From positions 1 through 51,524 of the forward strand of contig CANCJE010000002.1 in NCBI GenBank assembly GCA_947378235.1: DNA of 51,524 nt. The letters run 5' to 3'. The stretch's first letter is position 1, and every line of letters starts with the position of its first letter. Shown here in pieces: positions 26,485-36,128 of the stretch. This stretch comes from Caulobacteraceae bacterium (GTDB taxonomy: Bacteria > Pseudomonadota > Alphaproteobacteria > Caulobacterales > Caulobacteraceae). The notes beneath the pieces were generated by a model. That model did no database searches and had not been told where the DNA came from. It saw only the letters and a program-made list of their open reading frames with translations. The position numbers and the translations under genes were made by a program.

Positions 26485-29285
26485 CCGAAGTTGCTACCGG
26501 CACCCCAGGTGATGGTATCGACATGGTCTGCCGCCATGGTCTGAGGCACACCCGTTACATCATAGAGCACAATGCTAACATGGGCTGGACCGTCAAGATG
26601 GATGGTGCCCAACTGCTGCTCATGGGCCGACGGCACATAGGGTTGATGGTCGATATAGACAGTCCAGCCACCCTGCGTACTCGGATCACTGGGTGCCGAG
26701 GTCAGATCGACTTCCAATGTGCTGCTGGTCCAACCCGCACTCGGGTCGGCGCCCTGCGCCCAATGGGTATCAATGGCCTCAAGGGTAAGGGGCTCATGGA
26801 GTTGACCGGCCTGGGCGAACAGGGTCTCAGGATTGACGAACTCGTGGGATGTCTGATCCGGGCCGAGCCCGGCCAATCCGCTGCCGACGCCGCCATTGGC
26901 GTGGGCATCAGCCCCTTCCGCGCCTGAGCCAATCGCTTGCGAATTCAAACCTGCCATGTTCGAGGCTTGGCCATGGACGTCAAGACTATCGCTCGCCAAT
27001 CCCCTGGCTTGTGCATGAGCCGATAGCCCATCCTCCGCAGAACTGAGTTGAGGGTTCACCCCCTCCGTCACGGCATGGTCTAGCTTGATACCGCCCGTAT
27101 CTGAGATTGGACCCGATCCGGGATCATGGGGTTGAGCGCTGTTGTCGGCAACGAGCGCGCCGGAACTATGGCCCTCACCACTCGCGGCAGCCTCTGGTGC
27201 TGCCGTCGGTGACGGTGCCGCCGTAGGTTCAGGCGCTGGCCCCGGTTCGGTGACGGCCGCGGCCACCACAACGGGTACGGGCGGCGGTGCTGCATCATGA
27301 ACAACAGTCATCCCACCGGAATCATGGTGGTCGTCTGATGGACTCGGCGTGGGCGTCCCAGAGCTTCCACTCCCATCGCCCGGCGCGCAGGAACCATCCC
27401 CGGACGTGTGCGTTGGCGTTGGCGCTGGGGTCGGAGAGGGTGTTGTGTGAACGGTCGGCGCGGGCGTTGGTGCAGATGTTGGTGACGGCGTTGGTGCCGG
27501 TGTTGGCGAAGGAGTCAGTGACGCTAGCAACTTATCGAGCGCTGCCTTAACCGCAGCTGCCAGCTGCTGCGCAGGCGTTAAAGCGGTCGTTGGCGCAGGC
27601 GTTGGTACAGGCGTCGGTGCCAATGTCGGCGCGGGCGTTGGCGTCACGGTTGGAGTGGGCGTCGGCGCTGGTGCTGGCGTTGGAAAGCCTACTGGGGCCG
27701 ATGTCGGTTCAGGGGTTGGACCAACCGTAGGCGCTGGCGTCGACGCAGGCGTATTGCCACTATTGCCCGGCGTGCTGTCATCATGACCCGGTGTGTTGCC
27801 ACTATTGCCGGGGGCGGGAGTCGAGGTCGGCGTCGGAGATGGCGTGGGTGACCCACTGCCGCCACCGTTGTTGCCATTGTTACCGTCGCCGTGATTGCCA
27901 TTGTTACTTGGGGCAGGCGTTGGCGACGGGGTGGTCTTATGATCACCCTCGTCATCCCCCTTCGGCGTAGGGGCCGGTGTCGGGGCGGACGTCGGTGCTG
28001 GTGTCGGTGACGGGGATGGAAAAGCGGTGGGTGAAGGTGTCGGTGCCTGGGTTGGTGACGGCGGAGGTGGCGCTGGCGCTGGCGTTGGGAACGCCGTTGG
28101 TGCGGGTGTCGGTGTAGGCGTTGGGCTGGGCGTAGGCTCGGGCGCTGGAGCCGGTGTGGGCGCTGGCGTTGGAGCAGGTGTTGGCGCAGGGGTCGGAGCT
28201 GGTGTTGGAGCAGGCGTCGGAGCTTCGGTCGGCGCAGGCGTGGGTGCGGGAGTTGGAGCCTCGGTCGGAGCCGGTGTTGGCGCGGGAGTCGGAGCCTCGG
28301 TCGGAGCAGGCGTCGGCGCGGGCGTCGGAGCCGGGGTTGGAGCAGCCGTCGGAGCGGGTGTCGGCGCAGCCGTTGGTGCTGGCGTCGGTGCCTGCGTAGG
28401 CGCTGGGGTAGGAGCCGGTGTCGGAGCAGCGGTCGGTGCGGGTGTGGGCGCAGCCGTTGGGGCTGGCGTTGGGGCTGGCGTTGGGGCCTGTGTGGGCGCT
28501 GGCGTCGGAGCAGGCGTGGGAGCTGCCGTAGGCGCAGGCGTCGGGGGAAGAATGCCAGACGTCGTACCGACGCCGGGACCAGAAGTTCCACCCTGAAGGT
28601 CTGGTCCCGGCGTCGGTGTGGCGCTCGGATTTTGAATTACGGGATCACTCGTCGATGGCGTTGGCGTTGAACCCGCGCCAGAGCCCCCCCCCGATGTAGC
28701 CGTACCCGGTTGCTCAGGACCGCCGACCGGCCCACTTGCCGAGGACGATCCTGAAGGGCTGTCTCCTGCGGCAGATCCACCGGCCGGCTGAACTGCCGGG
28801 GCACCATTTCCACCGGTTAGGTTTGAAGCAGAAGCGCCGCCCACCAATCCACTCGGACTGCTAAGTGGTAATCCCGCAACCACGCGTGAGGCGAAACCAA
28901 CTTGGCCTGCGGTCCCATCACTTCCGTTATCGTCAGCCCCTGCACCAGCGCCCTGCCCGGCCTGTCCAGCATCGCCGTTGCCTAGAGGTCCGCCGCCCAG
29001 ACCCATTCGACTGGCGCTACCGTCAACGGTCTCACTTGGCACTGTAAGATCGCTTCGGTTGCTACCCTCAGGCAGACCACCATCGGCGCGAATGCCGCTA
29101 CTATTGCTATCCATTAGACTTGGATTATCAGGGCCATCGGCATCGGTGCCATTGACCTGCACATCCCCTATTGCTTCGGCATCAATAGCTGGACTGGCAT
29201 TTTGAAGCGACGTTAGATCGTCAAACGTCTGTGCGTGGGCATCATTAGAGTCGGATTCCGAGCCAGAGATGGGTTCATCAGCCAT
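26481..29285 (-). CDS. Thr/Pro/Ala-repeat protein, candidate type I secreted glycoprotein
   Basis: The 934-residue product has no Sec signal. Residues 1-245 are acidic and rich in Gly, Ser, Asn and Asp. Residues 248-441 consist almost only of T-P-A-P units with Q, E, A or S insertions. A Gly/Asn-rich spacer follows, then more PT repeats (about 515-571 and 591-626), split by a short helical island (571-590, [15 protein letters not shown]). Residues 810-934 look globular, ending [17 protein letters not shown] then [12 protein letters not shown]. No RTX nonapeptides occur. Only one Cys is present. It sits behind type I secretion genes on the same strand and opposite a GlcNAc transferase. I infer a hydroxylated and glycosylated surface or matrix protein with a C-terminal export signal. 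Confidence 0.75.
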   Translation of the reverse strand: MADEPISGSESDSNDAHAQTFDDLTSLQNASPAIDAEAIGDVQVNGTDADGPDNPSLMDSNSSGIRADGGLPEGSNRSDLTVPSETVDGSASRMGLGGGPLGNGDAGQAGQGAGAGADDNGSDGTAGQVGFASRVVAGLPLSSPSGLVGGASASNLTGGNGAPAVQPAGGSAAGDSPSGSSSASGPVGGPEQPGTATSGGGSGAGSTPTPSTSDPVIQNPSATPTPGPDLQGGTSGPGVGTTSGILPPTPAPTAAPTPAPTPAPTQAPTPAPTPAPTAAPTPAPTAAPTPAPTPAPTQAPTPAPTAAPTPAPTAAPTPAPTPAPTPAPTEAPTPAPTPAPTEAPTPAPTPAPTEAPTPAPTPAPTPAPTPAPTPAPTPAPAPEPTPSPTPTPTPAPTAFPTPAPAPPPPSPTQAPTPSPTAFPSPSPTPAPTSAPTPAPTPKGDDEGDHKTTPSPTPAPSNNGNHGDGNNGNNGGGSGSPTPSPTPTSTPAPGNSGNTPGHDDSTPGNSGNTPASTPAPTVGPTPEPTSAPVGFPTPAPAPTPTPTVTPTPAPTLAPTPVPTPAPTTALTPAQQLAAAVKAALDKLLASLTPSPTPAPTPSPTSAPTPAPTVHTTPSPTPAPTPTHTSGDGSCAPGDGSGSSGTPTPSPSDDHHDSGGMTVVHDAAPPPVPVVVAAAVTEPGPAPEPTAAPSPTAAPEAAASGEGHSSGALVADNSAQPHDPGSGPISDTGGIKLDHAVTEGVNPQLSSAEDGLSAHAQARGLASDSLDVHGQASNMAGLNSQAIGSGAEGADAHANGGVGSGLAGLGPDQTSHEFVNPETLFAQAGQLHEPLTLEAIDTHWAQGADPSAGWTSSTLEVDLTSAPSDPSTQGGWTVYIDHQPYVPSAHEQQLGTIHLDGPAHVSIVLYDVTGVPQTMAADHVDTITWGAGSNFG
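27963..28544 (-). repeat. Degenerate APTP-coding tandem repeat
   Basis: The DNA coding for residues 248-441 is built of six- and twelve-base units reading GCN-CCN-ACN-CCN with irregular third positions. Blocks containing [10 protein letters not shown] recur three times. The third-base variation shows that the repeat is old or under selection for protein rather than DNA identity; length change between strains would be expected. Confidence 0.85.
28684..28692. repeat. Nine-base C/G homopolymer in the repeat-protein gene
   Basis: Nine consecutive C on the plus strand (G on the coding strand) encode a Gly-Gly-Gly segment near residue 199. A change of one base would truncate the protein before the repeat region. 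It resembles phase-variable tracts, but a run of nine is near the number expected by chance in 50 kb of this composition. Confidence 0.8.
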
Positions 29286-29340
29286 TCCTACCTCCCTCTC
29301 ATCCGGTTGAAGCCACGCACAGAAGATTCATCTTCGCGCC

Positions 29341-29364
29341 GTAATTTATAAGGTTCTAATTTAA
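29341..29364 (-). promoter_or_regulatory. TAAATTA repeats upstream of the repeat-protein gene
   Basis: GTAATTTA (29341-29348) and CTAATTTAA (29356-29364) read on the coding strand as two direct TAAATTA copies, 56 to 80 bases before the start at 29285. The first matches exactly a half of the inverted repeat upstream of the secretion operon (37722-37744). A shared binding site for the LuxR-type regulator is inferred. Confidence 0.35.
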
Positions 29365-29394
29365 AAGCGCCTATATAACGATAGTTATAGATAT

Positions 29395-30918
29395 TTAATG
29401 CACCCCGTTAGTGCCCGCGATGGCCGCGACTGTTTGTTGATCTCGGATACGAATAGCGCGGTCTTGTCGCAGAATTAGACCCGTGCCGACGAGCACCTCT
29501 ATTCTCCGCTCAACCTCCGAGGTTGAACGATTGAGAAGAAGCGCAACCGCTTCCGAGTTTTCGACCTGATTCTTACTGATATAATCAAGTATAAGGCGAT
29601 CAACGGGATCAACCTGGTCGATCATAGCGCTAATGGCTGTGATGGCTGGACTGTCAAAGCTAGTCTCATCGGACAGGTTCACCGCGTGGACACGTCCAAT
29701 CAAGGGTCGCTCCCCCCGTGAACTCAGGACACGAACGGCCAACCTTGGCGCGCCGGGCGACGGCAGTGACATAAAGGCAACCAAAACCGGCAGTCGATCG
29801 AACTCGACCAAAAGGTCCGGATCGATCAGGCCTCTCAGTTCGCCGAGCGAGGGTTGCCCATAGATCAGGACCTGAAGCGGACCCTGCTTCGCCAAAAGTC
29901 GAATCCAACCGCTGATCGACAGATCTTCATGCCCACCTAAATGAGAGGTCTCCACCTGACTGGCGATCTGTCGACCTAACAAAGATGCGGTTTCCGCCGT
30001 CAGAGTGACCGGTAAGCGCAGTTTTAATGTTCGACATCCAGGCACCGGAGGAATTACGTCTAAGGCATCCAACAGGGCCTTGCCATATCGGGGCGGCCAA
30101 GCTTCGACCGAGAGCCACAATCCTCGCCCGCTCTTTAACGCCATATGCGCTTGGCCCATAAAGGGCGCGGTGAGAAGCAGGTCTTTCAGATCTGGGGATG
30201 AGCGATGCTCGTTTTCTTTATCAAAGGTGACCAGGCCAGCCTCGGACGCCTCGAACCAGGTCTTGAGCGTCTCACGGGCAAGGGTCGAGGCCACAAGCCT
30301 CGCGCCAGAGGTAAACTGATGTTCAAGGCCGCGACCAAGGACCCCGCGCACCGAAACTGCAGTTTGACGAGCCAAGCTCGCCATCAGATCCCGAATAAAG
30401 CACTCGCCGCGCTCGTAGACATCAAGCCACGCCGAAGCGACACCAAAGGTGCAAAGGGCGATCCCTGCCGAGCTCCATTGCAGGGCTCCGCCCCAAGTCT
30501 GTGCCGCTGCCTCTGCCAAGTCTAGAAAATGGGCGTAATTGACGATGAGACTGTCCGCGTTAGCCCCTTGCTCAGCCACCAATCCCACCGCCGCCACCGC
30601 TAACGGCTTCTTGGCAGTAGAGGTTAGATTTGGAACCTCCAAGACCGAATGGTGATTGGTCAGGTCTCTAGGTTCCGCCTGATGGCGCTCAAAATCCTGC
30701 CAGATAGACGCCGCCCAAGTCCGGTTTGAGACGCCGAGCTTGGAGAAGATGGTGTTGAGATGCTGCTTGACCGTGCCGGTCGTCAGCGCCAGTTGCAGAC
30801 CGATGTCTTTGTTGCTCAGGCCAGACGCTATGAGCTCCAAGATCTCGAACTGACGCTGCGACAGTTGCACTAAAGTGCCGTCTGCTGACCTTATCCCATC
30901 AACTGGTCTGGTGGGCAC
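29395..30918 (-). CDS. LuxR-type HTH regulator with degenerate cyclase-like domain
   Basis: The 507-residue product starts at GTG with AGGAGG nine bases upstream. A LuxR-type helix-turn-helix is at the N-terminus (17-75, LSQRQFEILELIASGLSNKDIGLQL then TVKQHLNTIFSKLGVSNR); most family members have it at the end. Residues 104-230 follow the pattern of a class III cyclase homology domain (WGGALQWSSAGIALCTFGV and a later GARLVASTLARETL), but neither metal Asp is present, so it could only bind. The C-terminal 270 residues end in a possible winged helix (EAVALLLNRSTSEVERRIEVLVGTGLILR). It lies between the HlyD gene and the repeat-protein gene and probably controls both. The cyclase-like reading is mine and moderately secure. 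Confidence 0.75.
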   Translation of the reverse strand: MPTRPVDGIRSADGTLVQLSQRQFEILELIASGLSNKDIGLQLALTTGTVKQHLNTIFSKLGVSNRTWAASIWQDFERHQAEPRDLTNHHSVLEVPNLTSTAKKPLAVAAVGLVAEQGANADSLIVNYAHFLDLAEAAAQTWGGALQWSSAGIALCTFGVASAWLDVYERGECFIRDLMASLARQTAVSVRGVLGRGLEHQFTSGARLVASTLARETLKTWFEASEAGLVTFDKENEHRSSPDLKDLLLTAPFMGQAHMALKSGRGLWLSVEAWPPRYGKALLDALDVIPPVPGCRTLKLRLPVTLTAETASLLGRQIASQVETSHLGGHEDLSISGWIRLLAKQGPLQVLIYGQPSLGELRGLIDPDLLVEFDRLPVLVAFMSLPSPGAPRLAVRVLSSRGERPLIGRVHAVNLSDETSFDSPAITAISAMIDQVDPVDRLILDYISKNQVENSEAVALLLNRSTSEVERRIEVLVGTGLILRQDRAIRIRDQQTVAAIAGTNGVH

Positions 30919-30939
30919 GCCGCGACGCCTCCTATCGCC

Positions 30940-32226
30940 TCAACGCTCGTTGAAGCTTTTGGCGAAGGCGGCAAAAACCGGCCTCAAGAGATAACGCATG
31001 ATACTTTGACGGTCCGTGATGATGTCCGCATTAACGACCATCCCAGACTGCAAGGGCCGAACGCCAGGCCGGTTGCCCAGTTGTAATTGGTGCAGCAAGA
31101 CCTTCACCTGATAGGTCGTTTGACCGGCCGGTGTCGTCGTACTGGTCGCTGAAATGTTCGAGACCTTGCCGCTTAACGTTCCATAGCGCAGGAAGTCATA
31201 GGTCGCGACCTTGAGGCGGACGGTCTGGCCGACCTTCACATAGCCGACTTCAGAGGCTGCGATTTGCATCTCCGCTTCGAGGTTTCCGCCTTGAGGCACA
31301 ATTTTCAAAACCTCAGCACCCGGGGCAATCACCCCGCCAATCGTCTTATAAACAAGCCCCTGAACGATCCCATCCATTGGGGCCAACAGCTTGGTACGGG
31401 CGAACCGGTCCTCGAGCTTCTTGACCTGTTCATCGATCTGCGAAAGCTCAGACTGGGCCTTGCCCATCTCATCGGCAGCCAGACTCGAGCGCTCAGAGCT
31501 GTTGAGGGACAGTTGCTGGCGCAGGGCCGATTGTTGACCGCGCAACTGCTCCAAACTACGCTGATTTTCCAAGACGGAGGTTCGACTGACCAAGCGTTCC
31601 TTGGCCAGATCGCTGCGAATGGCGACCAACTCTTCAACCGCCTTCAACTCGCCATTGACCTGCTGCAGTTGCGCCTGAACCAGACCAGCTTGATCCGACT
31701 TGGCCGAGCGGGTCGCCGACAAAATGGTTTGCTCATCACGCGCAAACCGGCGGAACTTCTCTGGAATGGCACCAAACCGAGGGGCGCGGCCCTCGACAAA
31801 GGACCGCAAGCGCTCAACGCGCGCAAAGAGGGCCCAATAGCGCGCCCGAGAGCTTTCGAGATCCGCCCGAACCTCCTCGTCACTCAACGCAACCAGAACC
31901 TGACCGCGTTTGACCGCTTGGCCTTCTTGAACATTGATTGTGGCAATCCGGCCACCATCGAGATGCTGAACAACTTGCACCGACGCGCCCGGCAAGATCT
32001 GACCAGAAGCATTGGTGACGATGTCGACCTTAGCAAGCAGGGCCCAGACCACGAACACGATGAGAAACGCGACAACCGTCCGCACTGTGTTGCGCACATA
32101 GTTCGGGCTTTCGGCCTCTTTCAGCAAAATATCGCGGGCAAGGTAATTATCCTGACGTGAGAGCACGCCCCCCCCCTCCGGCGACTTGAATGAGAAGAAA
32201 GCGCGGATCTTTTCAAGGTAACTCAT
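30940..32226 (-). CDS. HlyD-type membrane fusion protein of type I secretion system
   Basis: The start is taken as the ATG at 32226 (428 residues); a TTG two codons earlier is also in frame. The protein has one membrane segment (about 46-66, AFLIVFVVWALLAKVDIV), a biotinyl-lipoyl motif (GRIATINVQEGQAVKRGQVLVAL), long coiled-coil hairpins (about 110-270), and the C-terminal barrel (LLAPMDGIVQGLVYKTIGGVIAPGAEVLKIVPQGG). These are features of periplasmic adaptors linking ABC exporter and TolC. It begins two bases after the ABC gene stop and is followed by the LuxR-type regulator after 21 bases, all on one transcript. A nine-base G tract lies at codons 17-20. Confidence 0.92.
   Translation of the reverse strand: MSYLEKIRAFFSFKSPEGGGVLSRQDNYLARDILLKEAESPNYVRNTVRTVVAFLIVFVVWALLAKVDIVTNASGQILPGASVQVVQHLDGGRIATINVQEGQAVKRGQVLVALSDEEVRADLESSRARYWALFARVERLRSFVEGRAPRFGAIPEKFRRFARDEQTILSATRSAKSDQAGLVQAQLQQVNGELKAVEELVAIRSDLAKERLVSRTSVLENQRSLEQLRGQQSALRQQLSLNSSERSSLAADEMGKAQSELSQIDEQVKKLEDRFARTKLLAPMDGIVQGLVYKTIGGVIAPGAEVLKIVPQGGNLEAEMQIAASEVGYVKVGQTVRLKVATYDFLRYGTLSGKVSNISATSTTTPAGQTTYQVKVLLHQLQLGNRPGVRPLQSGMVVNADIITDRQSIMRYLLRPVFAAFAKSFNER
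32168..32176. repeat. Nine-base C/G homopolymer near the HlyD start
   Basis: Nine C on the plus strand encode Gly-Gly-Gly at about residues 18-20 of the adaptor. A one-base slip would stop adaptor synthesis after about 20 residues and so switch secretion off. The similar tract in the putative substrate gene (28684-28692) is the only other run of nine or more that I noticed. Confidence 0.8.
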
Positions 32227-32228
32227 GA

Positions 32229-35200
32229 TCAAGCTTGCCTACGAAAGAGTTCATCTGGGGTGGCCGTGCCTTGCAAGTAGCCGCCCCTGAACAGAAGGAC
32301 GGAGTCCGCCAATTTGATGTGGCTGGGCCTGTGGCTGATGAAAATCACGGTCCGCTTACCCTTAAGGGCTTGAAGCGCAGCCATGAAGCAGGCGTCGCTT
32401 TCTTGGTCGAGACCGGTGCCGGGCTCGTCAAACAGCAGGATTTGCGCCCGTGTTAGATAGGCCCTTGCCAAGGTCAACTTATAGCGAAGGCTTGCAGGTA
32501 ACTGATCTGAAGAGTTGTCTCCAATGCGGTACTCAAGACCACGCGGAAGTTGCATAACCTGATCGTAAGCGCCTGCGATCTGAAGAGCCTCGATCACCTC
32601 TGCATCGGTCGCATCGGGCTGAGCAAAGCGTAGATTCTGCGCAAGGGTCGCACGGAAGAATTGCATTTCTTGCGGCACGTAGCCCATCAAACGCCGCAGA
32701 ATGACGGGGTCCATCTGGCGGATATCGACACCATCCAGACGAATTGTGCCAGCCTGTGGAATATACATGCCAAGCAACAGTTTGAGCAGCGTCGACTTTC
32801 CGCTGCCATTCTGTCCGGTTATGGCCACCATGCCGCCCGCAGGAACGGTTAAGCTCACACCGATCAGCGCTGGGTCCGCCACCATGCTGTATCGGAAGGA
32901 CACGCGAGAGAACTCAATCTGGCCCTCTAGGTTCCGATTGCTGACCCGAAGACCTTGCTCTAATCGCTCGCCCTTGAGCCTAATGAGCGCGTCAAATTGG
33001 CTTGCCGCATTTCGGACCCGCTCAATCCGCGACAGGTTGTTCAATAAGGATTGCATTGGGCCGAGGACCCGCCAAATCAAGATCAAGGATGCGATCAACA
33101 CACCGCTGCCAATCTTGCCATCCAGAGCTAAGGGCACGCTGAAGGCGACCAAGCTTAGCCCAGCCACCATCATGATCAGATAGGCCGCACCGGACAGAAC
33201 CGACGTGAACTGCTCAACCCGATAGCCTGCGAGCACGCTGTCGGCGGATAGTTGACGATAACGCTCCAGCCAAACCTGCTCAATGCGGCTCTCACGGATG
33301 CCGCGCATCTTGGTGACCATCTCGACTAAGAACTCATTGCGACGGGTCGTGAGCCGCCCCAAGGCCGCAACGCGCTCGCGCACGAGAGGCTCGAGGAAAA
33401 GGTAAAGAACCAGATAGATAACCACGACGCTGGCAATGACCGGGAAGGCGACTGGATTGATCGCTATCAAGATCCCCGCGACGATGACCGTTGCCGGGAG
33501 CTCTAAAACGGATGCTGCAATGGAACTGGTGAAGAGGTCTCGGATAGCTTCAAAACTGCCGAGGCGGGCGATTTGGGCACCGACTGCAGACCGCTCCGTG
33601 TAGCTTGGGGACAGTTGCATCAGCTTATCCATCGCTGTCGTCCCGAATATGTATTCGATGCGGCCTGCGATGAAGGCAAAGAGCTGAGCCCTTTGCTGAA
33701 TAGTGAAATAGGCGAAGATCAGCGCGATCACCACGCCGATCATCAGGTAGAGCAATGTATCCAACGCCCGAGCAGGCATGACCGTATTATAAACCACCAT
33801 CGTGAACAGCGAGCTGGTCAACATCAAGACGGCCAACAAAGCCGAAACAGCCGCCGCCTGGATGAGGAGCGGACGCAACCGAAACAGTGTCTCAGACGTC
33901 CAACCTTGACCGGTTTCGAGATCTTCCTCAGCGCGCGTGAAGAACAGGCTCTTGCCGTGACCAATATGGGCAAGCTGTACACGACCGCCGCCGAGGGAGA
34001 ATTGCCCGATATAGCCACCTGCCCCCCGGTCCAGTAGGACCATAGCTTGCCCATCATCGGGCAAGCCTAAGCAAGGATAGGCGCGGTCATCGATCTGACT
34101 GATGTCGCCAGCAACTTCGCTCACCCGGAAGCCAAGCTTACCAATTCCATTGACCAGACCCGTAATGTCCAGTTCCTGAGCATAGTAAGGGAGGGCTTCA
34201 ATCACATCGCGGATCGGGCCTCGCCAGCCCAGGACCTTGAGCAAGGGGGCAACCACACGCGACAGGTCATTTTCACGTTTGAAAGCCGAATTGACCGCAT
34301 CATCGAGACGCTTCCAATAGCTGTCATCCATCAGCCCATCCGTCTCCACCGACAGATGGCTCAGACGTTCCGCCATCACTTCCGTAGTGTGCAGAATGTT
34401 CTGGTTGGCCGCAAAGCCTTGGACGAAGGCCCCTTCGATAGGCTGGGCCGTGCTGTGCTTCAAATCGACGGCACGATCCGCGAGCCGTTGCAGGGACGGT
34501 CTCTGGGTCACCAAAATCAAGGTGACCTCTCCCTTGAGCTTTTCGAGATACCGCAAGATCAGGGCTTCACCCTCTGCATCAACCGCTGCAGTCGCGTCAT
34601 CAAAGAGAATGATTTGAGGTCGGCTGGCCAAGGCCCGAATAATGCCCACCCGCTGGCGAAGGCCTGGCGGAAAAGCTTCAGAGGCTGCGTCCCCGACGCG
34701 GGTCTCCCAGCCTTGCGGCAAGGCAAGGATAAAGTCTTCAAGACCAAGGTCACGGGCTACGGTCTGGGCTTGCTCGACCAAATCCTCACGGAACATGGTC
34801 ACGTTCTGCAGCAGCGTTCCGTTGAACATCACAACCCGCTGAGGCAGGTAGCCAACAATCCGGCTGAGCTGTTCCTTGTCGATTGTACCGAGATCGGACC
34901 CGTTGATTTCAATCCGACCGCGTTGAGGCGCGATGAAGCCTGCCATCATGCCAAGGAGCGTTGTGCGTCCGCAGCCGTTGTCGCCTCGTATAAAGACCGC
35001 TTCACCCCGTTTGATGGTTAGGTTGAGACCATTGAAAAGTGGGGTGTCACAGCCCGGATAGGCAAAATCAACATCTTGCAGCGACACGACAATATCGCTG
35101 ACGACGTCAATCGTCTCAGATCGCTCAGTCATGACCAACGACGGTTGCTCGAGCAATTGACCAAGCTCCCCCGCAAGCTTGGCATCGCTTTCACTTCTGA

Positions 35201-36125
35201 CCCAAAGTGATCCGATGCGCTGCAAGGGAGAAAGGGCCCTGAGGCTTAAGAAAATACAGACCGAAAGTTCACCGCTCGATATCTGGCCAGACAACACAAG
35301 CAGCGCGCCCAAGGATGCGACCAACATGGAAATGAGAGGGCCAAAGAGCGTCGCATGGTTGGAAGTGGTGTCGACCACATAGGCCATTCGCTCGACCGCG
35401 CGGGCACTGGTCTCCTGAAGTCGGTCATAGCGGCGCAACATCAGCGCCTCCATCGACATCGATTTGAGCGTGTGAATATTGCTCAGCGTTTCGATGAGGA
35501 AATTACTGCGGCGTTGATCACTTTCCAGCCGTTGATGCTGAGGATCGCGCTGCATTTCCGAAAACTTCAGCGACAGATGTGCGAAAACGCCATAGCCAAC
35601 GATCAATAAAATGGCGACCGGCCAAGCGACCAAGGCAATGATTACGAGATAGAGCAGGGAAAAGGGTAGATCGAGCCACTGTTGAAACGACTGGCCCGCA
35701 TAGTGCTGCTTTAGCAGGCCGACATTTGCGAAGCGCTCTAGATGGCGTCCTGCCCCAGCCGACTCAAAGCTGTTCAGCGGCATGGCCAGAAGCCGAGAGG
35801 CAACATCTTCGGAGGTGATATGTTCAAACTTCGCGGCCGACCAGGCCATAATATGGGTGCGCGCCGTCCGCAGTAGTGCCTCAAGCGTAAAGGCTACCAC
35901 GGCTCCCAGTACGAGAAGCGTCAGTGTTCCGAACGCGCGGTTTGGTAATATCCGGTCAAAGATGATCAGCATCACGACCGGGATGTTCAAGGCCAGCAGG
36001 TTCAGCGCAATCGTCGCTGCCGTAACAAGCGGCATCGCGGGCTTAAACCGATCCTCCGCCAAGGGCGGCAACTGCTTGGTCCGCGCAATGACAGCCCGTA
36101 ATTCTTCAAGGAGTTTGACGGCCAC
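32229..36125 (-). CDS. Tandem fused type I secretion ABC exporter, degenerate first ATPase site
   Basis: The 1298-residue product carries two complete exporter halves. The first membrane domain spans about 30-310 and its ATPase 345-560; the second membrane domain spans about 750-1030 and its ATPase 1065-1290. Between them, residues about 600-735 resemble a catalytically dead C39 peptidase-like domain (no Cys-His pair). In the first ATPase the Walker A Lys is R387 (GDNGCGRTT), the Walker B Glu is D510 (ILFDDATA) and the switch His is Q541. The second ATPase is canonical at K1110, E1234 and H1265, while both signature motifs are altered (PPGL, PASL). Starts at GTG three bases after the TolC gene. 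Likely exports the repeat protein. Confidence 0.92.
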   Translation of the reverse strand: MAVKLLEELRAVIARTKQLPPLAEDRFKPAMPLVTAATIALNLLALNIPVVMLIIFDRILPNRAFGTLTLLVLGAVVAFTLEALLRTARTHIMAWSAAKFEHITSEDVASRLLAMPLNSFESAGAGRHLERFANVGLLKQHYAGQSFQQWLDLPFSLLYLVIIALVAWPVAILLIVGYGVFAHLSLKFSEMQRDPQHQRLESDQRRSNFLIETLSNIHTLKSMSMEALMLRRYDRLQETSARAVERMAYVVDTTSNHATLFGPLISMLVASLGALLVLSGQISSGELSVCIFLSLRALSPLQRIGSLWVRSESDAKLAGELGQLLEQPSLVMTERSETIDVVSDIVVSLQDVDFAYPGCDTPLFNGLNLTIKRGEAVFIRGDNGCGRTTLLGMMAGFIAPQRGRIEINGSDLGTIDKEQLSRIVGYLPQRVVMFNGTLLQNVTMFREDLVEQAQTVARDLGLEDFILALPQGWETRVGDAASEAFPPGLRQRVGIIRALASRPQIILFDDATAAVDAEGEALILRYLEKLKGEVTLILVTQRPSLQRLADRAVDLKHSTAQPIEGAFVQGFAANQNILHTTEVMAERLSHLSVETDGLMDDSYWKRLDDAVNSAFKRENDLSRVVAPLLKVLGWRGPIRDVIEALPYYAQELDITGLVNGIGKLGFRVSEVAGDISQIDDRAYPCLGLPDDGQAMVLLDRGAGGYIGQFSLGGGRVQLAHIGHGKSLFFTRAEEDLETGQGWTSETLFRLRPLLIQAAAVSALLAVLMLTSSLFTMVVYNTVMPARALDTLLYLMIGVVIALIFAYFTIQQRAQLFAFIAGRIEYIFGTTAMDKLMQLSPSYTERSAVGAQIARLGSFEAIRDLFTSSIAASVLELPATVIVAGILIAINPVAFPVIASVVVIYLVLYLFLEPLVRERVAALGRLTTRRNEFLVEMVTKMRGIRESRIEQVWLERYRQLSADSVLAGYRVEQFTSVLSGAAYLIMMVAGLSLVAFSVPLALDGKIGSGVLIASLILIWRVLGPMQSLLNNLSRIERVRNAASQFDALIRLKGERLEQGLRVSNRNLEGQIEFSRVSFRYSMVADPALIGVSLTVPAGGMVAITGQNGSGKSTLLKLLLGMYIPQAGTIRLDGVDIRQMDPVILRRLMGYVPQEMQFFRATLAQNLRFAQPDATDAEVIEALQIAGAYDQVMQLPRGLEYRIGDNSSDQLPASLRYKLTLARAYLTRAQILLFDEPGTGLDQESDACFMAALQALKGKRTVIFISHRPSHIKLADSVLLFRGGYLQGTATPDELFRRQA

Positions 36126-36128
36126 CGG

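Noticed and set aside
27963-28544. CRISPR-like array of short repeats
   Set aside because: There are no constant repeats separated by unique spacers; the units are 6-12 bases, vary at third positions and continue an open coding frame for TPAP residues.
28027-28596. Plus-strand open frame of 189 codons reading GVGAGVGA
   Set aside because: It is the antisense image of the TPAP repeat. It has no flanking domain, and the opposite strand carries the 934-residue protein.
26481-29285. RTX calcium-binding cargo
   Set aside because: No GGxGxDxUx nonapeptide series is present; the Gly/Asn/Asp-rich stretches are irregular.
31264-32160. Plus-strand open frame of 298 codons
   Set aside because: It is antisense to the HlyD gene, which is unmistakable by motif; long shadow frames are common in this GC-rich DNA.
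33900-34330. Active C39 peptidase within the ABC protein
   Set aside because: The segment at residues 600-735 has no plausible catalytic Cys-His pair, and the cargo shows no double-Gly leader. It fits a dead C39-like domain.
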